Source: Xanthomonas fragariae (GTDB lineage: Bacteria; Pseudomonadota; Gammaproteobacteria; Xanthomonadales; Xanthomonadaceae). Taken from it: a stretch of DNA of 64,000 nt. The first letter of the stretch is position 1, and each line of letters begins with the position of its first letter. Location: positions 1,605,501-1,669,500 of the forward strand of contig NZ_LT853882.1 of NCBI RefSeq assembly GCF_900183975.1. Reading direction: 5' to 3'. Position numbers and translations under genes: made by a program. The notes below the pieces were generated by a model. The model searched no databases. It was given only the letters and a program-made list of their open reading frames with translations, and was not told the origin of the DNA. Shown piece by piece: positions 45,579 through 56,255 of this stretch.

Positions 45579-45823
45579 AGAGGTAAGGGCGAAGCCTCGC
45601 GCCTTAACCAGAAAGCTTCATCGACAAAAATGTCGCCTAGTGCACGGCGAAACCAGCCCGCGCCCAGCGCTTTGAAAGAACATCACCCAAACGTTCGGCC
45701 GGCGAGATGCCAGCGGCCCTACTTCACATTCATTACTCCCGCTATCTCGGCATTCCCACAGCGCGTTAGACTATCGCCCTTCTGCGGCCCACAAGGTCGC
45801 CCTGCATGGATTGTCATACACGC

Positions 45824-46708
<885 letters not shown>

Positions 46709-46838
46709 CGGTAGTAGTGGCGGTTGGAACCGGAACCCGCGACCGGGGACTCGGCGAAGACGCGTTTTGCCGGGCGATGCTTTCCGTGTCTGGCGGTTGC
46801 TCCTTGGTCCCGGGTTCCGGGTCCCGGGTCCCGGCCCC

Positions 46839-48188
46839 ATGAGCGGCCGCAAGTATTTTGGAACCGACGGCATCCGCGGTCGGGTGGGGCAGGGCGTGAT
46901 CTCGGCCGATTTTGTGCTGCGTCTGGGTAATGCGCTCGGCCGTGTGCTCACCCAGGGGCGCAGCAAGCGGCCGCTGGTGTTGATCGGCAAGGACACCCGC
47001 ATTTCCGGCTACATGTTCGAAGCAGCCTTGGAAGCCGGCCTGGTTGCCGCAGGTGCCGACGTGCAACTGATCGGCCCGATGCCGACCCCAGCCATCGCGT
47101 TTCTGACCAATACGTTGCGCGCCCATGCCGGCGTGGTGATCAGCGCCTCGCACAATCCGCATTACGACAACGGCATCAAGTTCTTCTCGGCCGAAGGCGA
47201 GAAGCTCGATGACGCTACCGAAGCGGCCATTGAAGCCGCGCTGGATGAGCCGTTCCACACCGTGGAGTCCGAGCGTCTGGGCAAGGCGATCCGCACCCGT
47301 GATGCCATCGGCCGCTATATCGAATTCTGCAAGGCCAGCGTGGCACGTGGGTTCACCTTACATGGCTTGAAGATGGTGCTCGATTGCGCGCATGGCGCGA
47401 CCTATCACATCGCACCGATGCTGTTCCGCGAGCTGGGTGCAGAGGTGGTGGTCATCGGCGCTGCGCCGGACGGTCTCAATATCAATGCCGGTGTCGGCTC
47501 CACGCATATCGATAATCTTGCCGCCCAGGTCCGCGAGAGTGGCGCGCACCTGGGTATCGCCTTCGACGGCGACGGCGACCGCGTGCTGATGGCCGACGAC
47601 CAAGGTAATCCGGTCGATGGCGACGACCTGCTGTATGTGTTGGCTCGCTCATGGCAGGCCAGCGGCCGGCTCACCGGCATCGTGGTTGGCACATTGATGA
47701 CCAACTACGGGCTGGAACAGGCGCTGGCCGCATTGAATATTCCGTTTCAGCGCGCAAAGGTTGGCGACCGCTATGTGCACCATGCCTTGGTCGAAGGCGG
47801 CGGCACGCTGGGCGGAGAAACCTCCGGCCATCTGCTGTGCCTGGATCGTGCCACCACCGGCGACGGCATCGTCAGCGCGTTGCAAGTGCTCGAAGCGCTG
47901 GGCCGCGATGGACAAAGCCTGCGCGAAGCGTTGAGCGGTCTGAGCAAGGTGCCACAGAAAACCGTCAACGTGCGCCTCGACGGCGGCGCGGCCAAGGCCA
48001 TTGTAGAAGCAGCCGGCGTGCAGCAAGCGCTGCAGCAGGCGCAAGCCGCTGTGCAGGGCCGAGGCCGCGCGTTTCTGCGTCCGTCCGGCACCGAGGCGGT
48101 GGTGCGCGTGACCGTGGAAGCCGACGACGCCGGCCTGATGCAGGACACCCTCGACCGACTCTCCGGAGCTGTGCGTGACGCGGCGTGA
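46839..48188 (+). CDS. glmM: Phosphoglucosamine mutase
   Basis: Converts GlcN-6-P to GlcN-1-P for cell-wall and LPS precursors. 449 residues from the ATG at 46839 ([17 protein letters not shown]). Phosphoserine loop [15 protein letters not shown], metal loop [10 protein letters not shown], and ETSGHLL and the phosphate-binding [11 protein letters not shown] are intact. The space before it carries short tandem GGGTCCCGG-like words (46806-46835). Confidence 0.96.
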   Translation: MSGRKYFGTDGIRGRVGQGVISADFVLRLGNALGRVLTQGRSKRPLVLIGKDTRISGYMFEAALEAGLVAAGADVQLIGPMPTPAIAFLTNTLRAHAGVVISASHNPHYDNGIKFFSAEGEKLDDATEAAIEAALDEPFHTVESERLGKAIRTRDAIGRYIEFCKASVARGFTLHGLKMVLDCAHGATYHIAPMLFRELGAEVVVIGAAPDGLNINAGVGSTHIDNLAAQVRESGAHLGIAFDGDGDRVLMADDQGNPVDGDDLLYVLARSWQASGRLTGIVVGTLMTNYGLEQALAALNIPFQRAKVGDRYVHHALVEGGGTLGGETSGHLLCLDRATTGDGIVSALQVLEALGRDGQSLREALSGLSKVPQKTVNVRLDGGAAKAIVEAAGVQQALQQAQAAVQGRGRAFLRPSGTEAVVRVTVEADDAGLMQDTLDRLSGAVRDAA

Positions 48189-48264
48189 GTCGGTGATCAT
48201 CGGCATCTGCGTGGTCTTTGCGAAGGCCGCGACGTTCTACTTGTTGTATCGCCTGCTGATCTGA
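48175..48264 (+). CDS. Possible 29-residue membrane peptide
   Basis: GTG at 48175, inside the end of glmM, gives [20 protein letters not shown] followed by [14 protein letters not shown] lies about 8 bases before the start. Three basic residues then a single membrane-like segment. It may be real and coupled to glmM, or a chance frame; a GTG at 48192 would give a shorter form. Confidence 0.35.
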   Translation: MTRRESVIIGICVVFAKAATFYLLYRLLI

Positions 48265-48313
48265 GCAGTAGGTGTTTCTCTCGGCTTTTTCGAGTTCGAC
48301 TGCAGATGTCCGT

Positions 48314-49252
48314 ATGAGCGCCAGCATCCCGACCCTGGACATCACCCGTTTCGACAGCGATCGCGACGCCTTCGTCGCCGCGCTCGGAGCGGCCTATCGG
48401 CAGTGGGGCTTTGCCGGCATCCGTAACCACGGCATCGCACAGGCTGACGTCGATGCGGCCTACGAGGTGTTCAAAGCGTTCTTCGCGCTGCCGGAAGCCG
48501 TCAAGCGCCGCTACCAAATGGAAGGTAGTGGTGGTGCACGCGGCTATACCGCGTTCGGTGTGGAGACCGCCAAGGATTCCAAGCACTTCGACCTGAAAGA
48601 GTTCTGGCACATCGGCCGCGAAATTCCGGATGATTCGCCCCACCGCGCGGTGATGCCGCCGAATTTGTGGCCTGAGCAAGTGCCCGGTTTCCGCGAGCGC
48701 GGCTACCGTCTGTATCAGCAGCTCGATCAACTCGGCTCGCGCGTGTTGTCGGCGCTGGCGCTACACATCGGCCTGCCGCAAGACTATTTTGTCGACAAGA
48801 CCAACAACGGCAATTCGATCCTGCGTCCGATCCATTATCCGCCGATTACCAGCGACGACATTCCCAACGTGCGTGCCGGTGCGCATGGCGACATCAACTT
48901 CATCACCTTGTTGGTCGGTGCCAGCGCCGCCGGCTTGGAAGTGCGTTCCAACGATTGCGATTGGGTGCCGTTCACTGCCGACGCCGACACCATCGTGGTC
49001 AATATCGGCGACATGCTGCAGCGCCTGACCAACCATGTGTATCCGTCCACCATCCACCGCGTGGTCAATCCGCCGGGCGAACAAGCGCGCACGCCGCGTT
49101 ATTCGGTACCGTTCTTTCTGCACCCCAATCCGGACTTCCTGATCGACGTGCTGCCCTCGTGCATCACTGCTGACAACCCCAGTCGATACCCTGAGCCGAT
49201 CACTGCGCATGGCTTTCTGGAAGAGCGGTTGCGCGAGATCAAGCTGAAATAA
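48314..49252 (+). CDS. 2OG-Fe(II) oxygenase, isopenicillin-N-synthase family
   Basis: 312 residues from the ATG at 48314 (MSASIPTLDITRFDSD). N-terminal DIOX_N region with GFAGIRNHGI and FFALPEAVKRRY; the iron site HGD in GAHGDINFITLL, the distal His in PSTIHRVVNPP, and the 2-oxoglutarate RxS as RYSVPFFLHP. Substrate unknown; ethylene-forming or general dioxygenase-like. Single gene. Confidence 0.9.
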   Translation: MSASIPTLDITRFDSDRDAFVAALGAAYRQWGFAGIRNHGIAQADVDAAYEVFKAFFALPEAVKRRYQMEGSGGARGYTAFGVETAKDSKHFDLKEFWHIGREIPDDSPHRAVMPPNLWPEQVPGFRERGYRLYQQLDQLGSRVLSALALHIGLPQDYFVDKTNNGNSILRPIHYPPITSDDIPNVRAGAHGDINFITLLVGASAAGLEVRSNDCDWVPFTADADTIVVNIGDMLQRLTNHVYPSTIHRVVNPPGEQARTPRYSVPFFLHPNPDFLIDVLPSCITADNPSRYPEPITAHGFLEERLREIKLK

Positions 49253-49455
49253 TTCAGCGCTCGTCAGCAATTGCCGCGCGCTTCGAATAGCCGCGTTCGC
49301 AACATGAGCAAGGACGGGCGCCACAGTTTCGTTCGCAAAGTTCCGCTCGCGTCTGATTAAAGCTTGCGTTCACTTGTGCCGATAATCCAGTCTGATCGCT
49401 AGCGCGACGTCGGACTTGCCTGACGCCCGCTGCCGATTGCAAAAGGTGGGGGCGC

Positions 49456-50145
49456 ATGCGGACGCGATGGTTCAAATGGGTGAGTGTGGTCCCTGTGCTA
49501 TTGGCGTATGCCGTTGCGGGGTCTGTCGCGGCGACGTCTGTCAGTGTCACCGTGGCCGATGCCGATGGTGTACTGATCGATGCGGTGGTGAGCTTGGAGC
49601 CGGCGCGTCCTGTCGCCGCCAGCGTATCCAAGACTGCGGAGATGGATCAGATCAATTCGCAGTTCGTGCCTGCCGTGCTGGTGGTGCGCGCCGGAACATT
49701 GGTGCGCTTTCCGAATAAAGATCAGATTCGCCATCAAGTCTATTCATTCTCTCCGGCCAAACGTTTTGAATTGCCCCTATTTCACGGCACCACGGCTGCG
49801 TCGGTTCGCTTTGATCAGGCCGGCCTGGTGACGGTCGGCTGCAATATCCACGACTGGATGCTGGGCTATATCGTGGTACTGGAGACGCCCTACTTCGGCA
49901 AGACCGGCAGCGCTGGCGGAGTGCAACTTGAGGCGCCCGCGGGCAACTACACGCTGCGCGTCTGGCATCCACGCATCAAGGGTGCTGCGGCGACCGAACC
50001 GTTGGTGCTTGCGCGCGCTGCAGTGCAACGCCGCGTGACCTTGCAGACCACCGGCGCTGCGCCGGCAGCTGCGCCGTCGGATGAGCGCGCGCGCGCGCTG
50101 CAGGATAAATTCCGCCGCGCCGATCCGAAGAAGACGCATCCATGA
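49456..50145 (+). CDS. Cupredoxin-like exported protein
   Basis: 229 residues. Signal peptide with WVSVVPVLLAYAVAGSVA (about 8-25). Blue-copper ligand set visible: His in IRHQVYSFSP, then Cys, His and Met in VGCNIHDWMLGY. The annotation methylamine utilization protein is used for relatives but no methylamine genes are near. Periplasmic electron carrier or copper binder is inferred. Its end overlaps the GGDEF/EAL gene by 4 bases, starting a four-gene unit. Confidence 0.87.
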   Translation: MRTRWFKWVSVVPVLLAYAVAGSVAATSVSVTVADADGVLIDAVVSLEPARPVAASVSKTAEMDQINSQFVPAVLVVRAGTLVRFPNKDQIRHQVYSFSPAKRFELPLFHGTTAASVRFDQAGLVTVGCNIHDWMLGYIVVLETPYFGKTGSAGGVQLEAPAGNYTLRVWHPRIKGAAATEPLVLARAAVQRRVTLQTTGAAPAAAPSDERARALQDKFRRADPKKTHP

Positions 50146-52505
50146 AGGCGATGCGCCTGCATACGCGCATCGCTGCCTTGCTGGTCCTTGTCGTGCTGGC
50201 CACGCAGGCGTTGACTTTCATCGCAGTGCAACTGGCGACCGAGCGCAGCGTCAAGGCACAGCTCAGCGAAGAACTGCAGATTGGCGAGCGCGTCTGGCAA
50301 CGCATCAATGTGCGGCGCGATGAGCAACTGATGCAGTCGGCTTCCGTGCTGGCTGATGATTTTGGCTTTCGTGCGGCGGTGGCCAGTGGCGATGTGCAGA
50401 CCATGCAATCGGCATTGCGCAACCATGCCGCGCGCATGTCGGCGCAGACCGCAGTACTGTTGTCGCCGGATGGCGAATTTTTGACCGGGTTGGCCGATCT
50501 GCCGCAAGCCGAACAATTGCGTGCGGTGCAGGCCCTGTTGCAGCAGGCGCAGCTTGATGGGCGCGCGGTGGGTGTGGTTGCGTTGGATCAGCACATCGTG
50601 CGGTTGGCGGTGGTGCAGGTGCTCGCGCCGAGCCGCGTGGGTTGGATCGCGATCGGCAACGAGTCCGGCGATGGTCTGGCGCAAGATTTCCGCAGCACCA
50701 CCGGGTTGGATGCAACCTTCTTTACCGACGGCCCGCCCGTGCGCGTGCTGGCATCAACGTTGGAACAGGCGGCGCTTGCAGAGTTCGCTCAGCAATTGCC
50801 CAGTGCGGAGAAGATGCACGCTGCTTCGATCCCGTTGACATTGGGCCAGTCGCGCTATGTGGTCAAGCTGCAGTCGATTCAAGGCGGCCACGTGCGGGTC
50901 GCCTTGCAGGCATCGTTGGATCGCGCGGTCGCACCGTATCGCACCCTCAAACTGCGCATCCTGCTGCTTGCTGGGCTGGCCACCGCCGCGGCTTTGGGCG
51001 TGGCGATTTTCCTCGCACGCAGCGTCAGCAAGCCGGTCGCGCAATTGGTGCAGGCGGCGCGACGCATCCAGCGTGGCGATTACCACACCGCCGTGCAGGT
51101 GCCGCCCGGTCGCGAACTCGCCGAGCTGGCCGACAGCTTCGGGCGTATGCAGCAACAGATCGCCAGCCGCGAGCAGCACATCCTGCATCAGGCCCGGCAC
51201 GACGCCTTGACCGGTCTACCCAACCGCATCTGGTTGCTGGAGCGATTGAAACAGGTGGTGGAGCAGACCATGGCTTCCGGCGGCACCGCCGCGGTGATGA
51301 TCCTGGACCTTGAGCGCTTCAAGGAACTCAACGACAGCCTGGGCCACGACTTCGCCGACCAAGTGCTTGTCGAAGCCGGGCGCCGGCTGGTCGATGTGGT
51401 GCAGGAGCCGAACCTGGTCGGTCGCCTGGGCAGCGACGAATTCATGGTCGTGGTGACGCAGGTCGATGCGGCTAGCGTGCAGCAGGACGCGCAGCGCTTG
51501 CTGCTGCAACTGCGTCGCCCATTGGTATTGCCGCAGGCACGTATCCAACTCGAAGCCAGCATCGGCATTGCTTTGATTCCCGAGCATGGTGCCGATCCGG
51601 ACACCTTGTTGCGTCGCGCCGATATCGCACGGCGTCAGGTCAGCGATGCAACCACCATTGGCGTGAGCGTGTATCGCATGGGCCTGGACGAGCAGCATTT
51701 GCGGCGCTTGCGACTCACTGGCGATCTGCGTCAGGCGATCGGCGGCAACGAGCTGACCTTGCGCTTCCAGCCCAAGATCTGTCTGCGCACCGATCACGTC
51801 GAACAGGTGGAAGTGCTGGTGCGCTGGCAACACCCGGTGCTCGGTCCGATTGGCCCAGACGAATTCATTCCGCTTGCCGAGCATTCCGGCGTGATCCATC
51901 CGCTGACCCGTTTTGTGCTGGATGAGGCGCTGCGCTGCCAGGCGCAATGGCGCAGGCAGGGCTTGGAACTGGGCATGGCGATCAATCTGTCCGCACTCGA
52001 CCTCTCCGACCCTGGCTTGCCCGATTTCGTGCGTGACCGTCTGGAACAACACGCAGTGCCGGCGCAATCGATCACGCTGGAATTGACCGAAAGCGCCTTG
52101 ATGCGCGATATCGAATCCGCGCTGCACATGTTGCACCAGTTGCGCAGTGTCGGTGTGCGCTTGTCCATTGATGACTTCGGCACTGGCTATTCCTCGTTGG
52201 CCCAACTCAAGCGCATGCCGGTAAACGAATTGAAGATCGACAAGAGCTTCGTCATGCAATTGGCCGAAGGCACTGACGATGCATTTATTGTGCGCAGCAC
52301 GATTGATCTAGGCCATAACCTCGGCCTCAGCGTGATCGCTGAAGGTGTCGAGAACGCCACCGCGTTGGCGCTGTTGCGCACCTATGGCTGCGACATGGTG
52401 CAAGGCTATCTGTACGCGCCGCCGTTGGAAGACGCACCGCTGGTAGCCTGGTGCATGCGCCAGCTGGGAATGCCACCGGCAGCACAGGTAGGAGCGCAAC
52501 GATGA
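50142..52505 (+). CDS. Membrane GGDEF/EAL c-di-GMP protein
   Basis: 787 residues. Membrane span (about 7-29), periplasmic sensor region, second span (about 268-290) running into HAMP (SKPVAQLVQAARRIQRGD). GGDEF (about 345-510): the active-site motif is LGSDEF, so the cyclase is probably weak or inactive. EAL (about 520-775): EVL in QVEVLVRWQHP, LTESALMRD, SIDDFGTGYSSL, ELKIDKSF and AEGVEN are present, so phosphodiesterase activity is likely. Overlaps the cupredoxin gene upstream and the DUF3034 gene downstream, so a periplasmic redox signal feeding c-di-GMP turnover is a reasonable guess. Confidence 0.9.
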   Translation: MKAMRLHTRIAALLVLVVLATQALTFIAVQLATERSVKAQLSEELQIGERVWQRINVRRDEQLMQSASVLADDFGFRAAVASGDVQTMQSALRNHAARMSAQTAVLLSPDGEFLTGLADLPQAEQLRAVQALLQQAQLDGRAVGVVALDQHIVRLAVVQVLAPSRVGWIAIGNESGDGLAQDFRSTTGLDATFFTDGPPVRVLASTLEQAALAEFAQQLPSAEKMHAASIPLTLGQSRYVVKLQSIQGGHVRVALQASLDRAVAPYRTLKLRILLLAGLATAAALGVAIFLARSVSKPVAQLVQAARRIQRGDYHTAVQVPPGRELAELADSFGRMQQQIASREQHILHQARHDALTGLPNRIWLLERLKQVVEQTMASGGTAAVMILDLERFKELNDSLGHDFADQVLVEAGRRLVDVVQEPNLVGRLGSDEFMVVVTQVDAASVQQDAQRLLLQLRRPLVLPQARIQLEASIGIALIPEHGADPDTLLRRADIARRQVSDATTIGVSVYRMGLDEQHLRRLRLTGDLRQAIGGNELTLRFQPKICLRTDHVEQVEVLVRWQHPVLGPIGPDEFIPLAEHSGVIHPLTRFVLDEALRCQAQWRRQGLELGMAINLSALDLSDPGLPDFVRDRLEQHAVPAQSITLELTESALMRDIESALHMLHQLRSVGVRLSIDDFGTGYSSLAQLKRMPVNELKIDKSFVMQLAEGTDDAFIVRSTIDLGHNLGLSVIAEGVENATALALLRTYGCDMVQGYLYAPPLEDAPLVAWCMRQLGMPPAAQVGAQR

Positions 52506-53374
52506 AGTACTACCTACGCGTCGCGCTGGTTGCCGCGGTATTGGGCGGGGTGAGCACACCAACGTACGCAATTGCCGGGGACGGGCGTCTGCTCGCCACT
52601 GCCGGCGTATCGATGATTGAAGGCAGCAGCGGAGGTGGCATCGTGCCCTGGGCCACGTTGTCCGGCTATGGCACGCGCGATGAACTCGGCACCGTGCTGT
52701 TCGCCACGCATGTGGATAGCGGCGATTACCGGCTTGACGTGCAAGGTGCCGCGCTCACCGTCGGAAATCGGCTGGAACTCTCGCTTGCGCGTCAGCGTCT
52801 GGACCTGGGCACATTGCAGGATCGGCTTGGACTGCCGTGGAATGCGCTCGGCCAGGATGTAGTCGGCGCCAAGCTGCGTCTGTACGGTGATCTTGTGTAC
52901 GGGCACGCGCCTCAAGTCAGTCTCAGCGTGCAGTACAAACGCCTGCGCGACGGCACGCTGCCCTTGGCCATCGGTGCGCGCGACGATCACGGCACCGATG
53001 TCTTCATCAGCGCCAGTCGATTGTTCCTGCAGGGGGCTGGCAGTTATCAGTTGCTGCTCAATGGCACGCTACGCGCAACGCGCGCCAATCAGACCGGCTT
53101 GCTGGGTTTCGGTGGCGATCGTCGCAACAGCTATCGGTTGGTGGCCGAAGCCAGTGCTGCCGTCATATTGTCGCCCTCCTGGGCGGTGGGCGTTGAATAT
53201 CGCGACAAGCCCAATAATCTTGGCTTTGCGGGCGAACAGGCCTGGGCGGATGCCTTCGTAGCCTGGTTTCCCAGCAAACATGTGTCGTTGACCGCAGCCT
53301 GGGCCGATCTTGGCGATGTCGCTACGCTCAGTGATCAGAGCGGTCCTTATCTTTCCCTGCAGGTAGCGTTTTGA
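52502..53374 (+). CDS. DUF3034 outer-membrane-like protein
   Basis: 290 residues from the ATG at 52502. Signal peptide MKYYLRVALVAAVLGGVS with Ala-rich cleavage near TYAIAG. The rest alternates short amphipathic strands (SLSVQYKRLRDGTL; VGVEYRDKPNNLGF) and ends with LSLQVAF, terminal Phe, as in outer-membrane barrels. Overlaps neighbours by 4 and 1 bases. Function unknown. Confidence 0.83.
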   Translation: MKYYLRVALVAAVLGGVSTPTYAIAGDGRLLATAGVSMIEGSSGGGIVPWATLSGYGTRDELGTVLFATHVDSGDYRLDVQGAALTVGNRLELSLARQRLDLGTLQDRLGLPWNALGQDVVGAKLRLYGDLVYGHAPQVSLSVQYKRLRDGTLPLAIGARDDHGTDVFISASRLFLQGAGSYQLLLNGTLRATRANQTGLLGFGGDRRNSYRLVAEASAAVILSPSWAVGVEYRDKPNNLGFAGEQAWADAFVAWFPSKHVSLTAAWADLGDVATLSDQSGPYLSLQVAF

Positions 53375-53802
53375 TGAATCGATGGCTGCGCTGGTCTTTG
53401 TCGTGCGTGCTGGGTCTGATGAGCGCCTGCGCCACCACGCCACCGCGCCAGACGCTCTATGACGAGCTCGGCGGGCAGGCCGGGATCGAGTCGCTGGTGG
53501 AAACCATGTTGTCGCGCATTGCCGACGATCAACGCATCGTCGACAAGTTCGCGCGCGTTAACATCGTCATGCTCAATGAGCGCCTGGTGCAGAAGTTCTG
53601 CCATGTCGCCGATGGGCCGTGCCCGGATACCGCCAAGTCGATGAAACAGGCGCATGCGCATCTGGCGATTCGCGAGGGCGACTTCAACGCATTGGTCGAG
53701 GATCTGAACTGGGCGATGGATCAGCGCCACATCCCTCGTCGCACGCAGAATCGCTTGCTGGAGCGTCTGGCGGCCATGCATGGCGAAATTGTCAATCATT
53801 AA
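53374..53802 (+). CDS. Lipoprotein truncated hemoglobin, group 1
   Basis: About 142 residues from the ATG at 53374. Lipoprotein signal WSLSCVLGLMSAC (lipobox LMSAC) followed by a truncated globin: TLYDELGGQAGIESLVETML and the proximal-His region KQAHAHLAIREGDFNAL. An unusual membrane-anchored globin, facing the periplasm by prediction. Last gene of the cupredoxin-GGDEF/EAL-DUF3034 unit; a role in O2 or NO sensing or removal is inferred. Confidence 0.87.
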   Translation: MNRWLRWSLSCVLGLMSACATTPPRQTLYDELGGQAGIESLVETMLSRIADDQRIVDKFARVNIVMLNERLVQKFCHVADGPCPDTAKSMKQAHAHLAIREGDFNALVEDLNWAMDQRHIPRRTQNRLLERLAAMHGEIVNH

Positions 53803-53859
53803 CGTCGCCTGCGTGCGCGTTGTGCGATCACGCGTGCGCGACGTGCATGTCGAACTGGC

Positions 53860-54660
53860 TCAATTCAGCGGCCGGACGCGATGCGATGCGCGTGCCATCA
53901 GCCGCAGCGCAAACGCATGCGGCAACATGCGCAGCGCGGCGTTGACCAGCCGATAGCGCCAGCCCGGCACGGCCAGCACCTGGCCGCGTTCCAGTGCTTG
54001 GATGCCGTACTCGGCAACGTTATCGGCCTGCAACCACGCCCAGCGGGGCAGGGAGGTCATCGATGCGCGGGTGCCGGTCACGTCGTGAAATTCCGACCAC
54101 GCAAATCCAGGGCACAGCGCGCAAACCTTGACCGCGCAATCGGCGTTTTCCAGCGCCAGCGATTCGCTGAAGCGCAGCATGAAACTCTTGCTGGCCGCGT
54201 ATAGGGTTTGTCCATCGGCACCCGGTGTCAGCGCGGCAAACGAGGCTACGTTGAGAATGCAGCCCTGGCCACTAGCGCGAATCATCGGCAACAGTCGCCA
54301 GGTCAGCTCGCACACCGCGCCCACCATCACCTGCAGAAAGCGCGCATGCGTTGTCCAATCGTTGCGCTGGTAGCGGCCGGGAACGCCATAGCCAGCGTTG
54401 TTGACCAGGGTCCCGACCGTCCAGCCATTGCGCTGGATCTGCGCCACCAGAGCTTCCACCGCGGCTGGGTCGGCTAAGTCGGCCGGTAGCACTTTCACGA
54501 GGACCCTAGCACCCAATTCCTCAGCCAGCGCTTGCAGCCGGTCCACCCGGCGCGCGGTCAGGATCAGCGGTACGCCGCGCCTGGCGTAGGCACGCGCGAT
54601 CTCGCGGCCAATGCCACTGGAAGCACCGGTAACCAGCGTGAAGACAGGCGAAACGGACAT
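53860..54660 (-). CDS. Short-chain dehydrogenase/reductase
   Basis: 266 residues, classical SDR. NAD(P) motif TGASSGIGREIARAY (about 12-26), NNAGYG, catalytic Ser in LNVASFAAL and YAASKSF. The Arg after GIG-type region favours NADP. Substrate unknown. Convergent with the globin gene and divergent from tpiA. Confidence 0.88.
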   Translation of the reverse strand: MSVSPVFTLVTGASSGIGREIARAYARRGVPLILTARRVDRLQALAEELGARVLVKVLPADLADPAAVEALVAQIQRNGWTVGTLVNNAGYGVPGRYQRNDWTTHARFLQVMVGAVCELTWRLLPMIRASGQGCILNVASFAALTPGADGQTLYAASKSFMLRFSESLALENADCAVKVCALCPGFAWSEFHDVTGTRASMTSLPRWAWLQADNVAEYGIQALERGQVLAVPGWRYRLVNAALRMLPHAFALRLMARASHRVRPLN

Positions 54661-54772
54661 GGCAGGTTCCTGTTAAGTGAGAGATGGGACGCGCGGTGTA
54701 CACAAGTGTGCCGGTTGCCGACAGGGCATGGGCTATCCTGTCTGCTGTCTTCAACTCAGGAGCCTGCGCCTG

Positions 54773-55528
54773 ATGCGTCGAAAGATCGTTGCTGGAAATT
54801 GGAAGCTGCATGGCAGCCGCACCTTCGCCACCGAACTGGTGGCGAAGGTCGCCGCGCACATGCCCCTGGAGGGGGTCGATGTCGTCATCTTGCCGCCACT
54901 GCCTTACCTCGGCGACCTGATCGAGGATTTCGAGGCACATCACCTGTCATTCGGAGCCCAGGACGTCAGTAGCAATGAAAAAGGCGCCTACACCGGCGAG
55001 GTCTCGGCCTCAATGCTGGTGGATGTCGGTGCCGAGTACGGACTGGTCGGCCACTCCGAGCGCCGCCAGTATCACCAGGAGACCAGCGAACTGGTGGCGC
55101 GCAAATTCGTCGCCGCCATGCATGCAGGGCTGATCCCGGTGCTGTGCGTGGGCGAATCGCTGGAACAACGCGAGTCTGGTCAGACTGAGGCAATCTTACG
55201 TGCCCAGCTCGAGCCGGTGCTGGCGCTAGTGGGCAGCGAAGGCTTCGCCCGTGCCGTGATTGCCTACGAGCCGATCTGGGCCATTGGCACCGGCCGCTCC
55301 GCCAACCCGGAGCAGGCTCAGGCCGTGCATGCCTTCCTGCGTGGCGAAGTCGCGAAGGCGGATGCTAGAATCGCCGATCGGTTGCCCATCCTGTACGGGG
55401 GCAGTGTCAAGCCCGATAACGCCAGCGAGCTGTTCGCACAGCCCGACGTCGATGGCGGGCTGGTCGGAGGCGCTTCGCTGGTCGCCGAAGACTTCCTGGC
55501 TATCGCACGCGCGGCGGCCGCTTGCTAA
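54773..55528 (+). CDS. tpiA: Triosephosphate isomerase
   Basis: Interconverts DHAP and glyceraldehyde-3-phosphate. 251 residues from the ATG at 54773 (MRRKIVAGNWKLHGS). Catalytic Lys in AGNWKLHG, His in GHSERR, Glu in IAYEPIWAIGTG, phosphate loop YGGSVKPDN. The open frame to 54677 is not TIM-like. Followed by secG, the usual tpiA-secG-tRNA-nuo order. Confidence 0.97.
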   Translation: MRRKIVAGNWKLHGSRTFATELVAKVAAHMPLEGVDVVILPPLPYLGDLIEDFEAHHLSFGAQDVSSNEKGAYTGEVSASMLVDVGAEYGLVGHSERRQYHQETSELVARKFVAAMHAGLIPVLCVGESLEQRESGQTEAILRAQLEPVLALVGSEGFARAVIAYEPIWAIGTGRSANPEQAQAVHAFLRGEVAKADARIADRLPILYGGSVKPDNASELFAQPDVDGGLVGGASLVAEDFLAIARAAAAC

Positions 55529-55561
55529 CTCATTAAGTTTTGTCCGGGGACGGATTTAGAA

Positions 55562-56017
55562 ATGCTGATGTTGATCCTCAATGTGGTCTACGTGCTGGTC
55601 GCGCTGGCGATGATTGCGCTGATCCTGATGCAACGTGGCGCGGGTGCGGCAGCCGGTTCCGGCTTCGGCGCCGGCGCGTCCGGCACCGTGTTCGGTTCGC
55701 AGGGTGCATCGAACTTTCTGTCCAAGTCGACGAAGTGGTTGGCCGTTGTGTTTTTCAGCATCAGCCTGTTCATGGCGTGGTACGCCACACACGGTGCGCG
55801 TCCCACCGACCAGAACCTGGGTGTGATGTCGCAGGTGGCCACACCGGCGCCTGCTGCTGCCGGCGAGCTGACTCAGCCGCAAGCGCCTGCTGCCGGTGCT
55901 GTGCCAACCGCTCCGTCGCAGCCACCGCCTGCCGCCGCGCCAGCGCAGGCCGCACCCGCGCAACAAGCGCCTGCGGCGCGCGAAGAAAACGCTTCGGAAC
56001 CGGCACAAAAACGCTGA
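55562..56017 (+). CDS. secG: Preprotein translocase subunit SecG
   Basis: 151 residues, inner membrane. Two spans (LMLILNVVYVLVALAMIALI, and about 55-75) joined by the conserved Gly-rich GFGAGASGTVFGSQGAS loop. The C-terminal half is a Pro/Ala/Gln-rich tail longer than in E. coli, typical for xanthomonads. Stimulates SecYE-mediated export. Confidence 0.95.
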   Translation: MLMLILNVVYVLVALAMIALILMQRGAGAAAGSGFGAGASGTVFGSQGASNFLSKSTKWLAVVFFSISLFMAWYATHGARPTDQNLGVMSQVATPAPAAAGELTQPQAPAAGAVPTAPSQPPPAAAPAQAAPAQQAPAAREENASEPAQKR

Positions 56018-56066
56018 AGCCGGTTACAATACGCCGCGCACTGGGATGCCCAGCGGCGCAAAGTAT

Positions 56067-56151
56067 GCCCAGGTGGCGGAATTGGTAGACGCACTACCTT
56101 GAGGTGGTAGCGGCTTAGGTCGTAGGGGTTCGAGTCCCCTCTTGGGCACCA
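56067..56151 (+). tRNA. tRNA-Leu (GAG)
   Basis: 85 bases with a full cloverleaf and encoded CCA. Acceptor GCCCAGG pairs with CTTGGGC; anticodon stem CTACC/GGTAG with loop TTGAGGT gives GAG (reads CUC/CUU). A long variable arm (CGGCTTAGGTCG) is as expected for a leucine tRNA, and T-loop GTTCGAGTC. Between secG and nuoA. Confidence 0.97.
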
Positions 56152-56255
56152 TTGTTTGGCTGCAGTTCCTGCGCATCGCGACATGCCGCGCGCAGGGTCT
56201 GCCTATACCCCATCCGGCACGCGACGCGTGCGGGCAGAGGCAAGAGAGAATCGCT

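Noticed and set aside
50142..52505. Active diguanylate cyclase
   Set aside because: The motif is GSDEF, not GGDEF, so the cyclase is judged doubtful; phosphodiesterase is favoured by intact EAL-domain residues.
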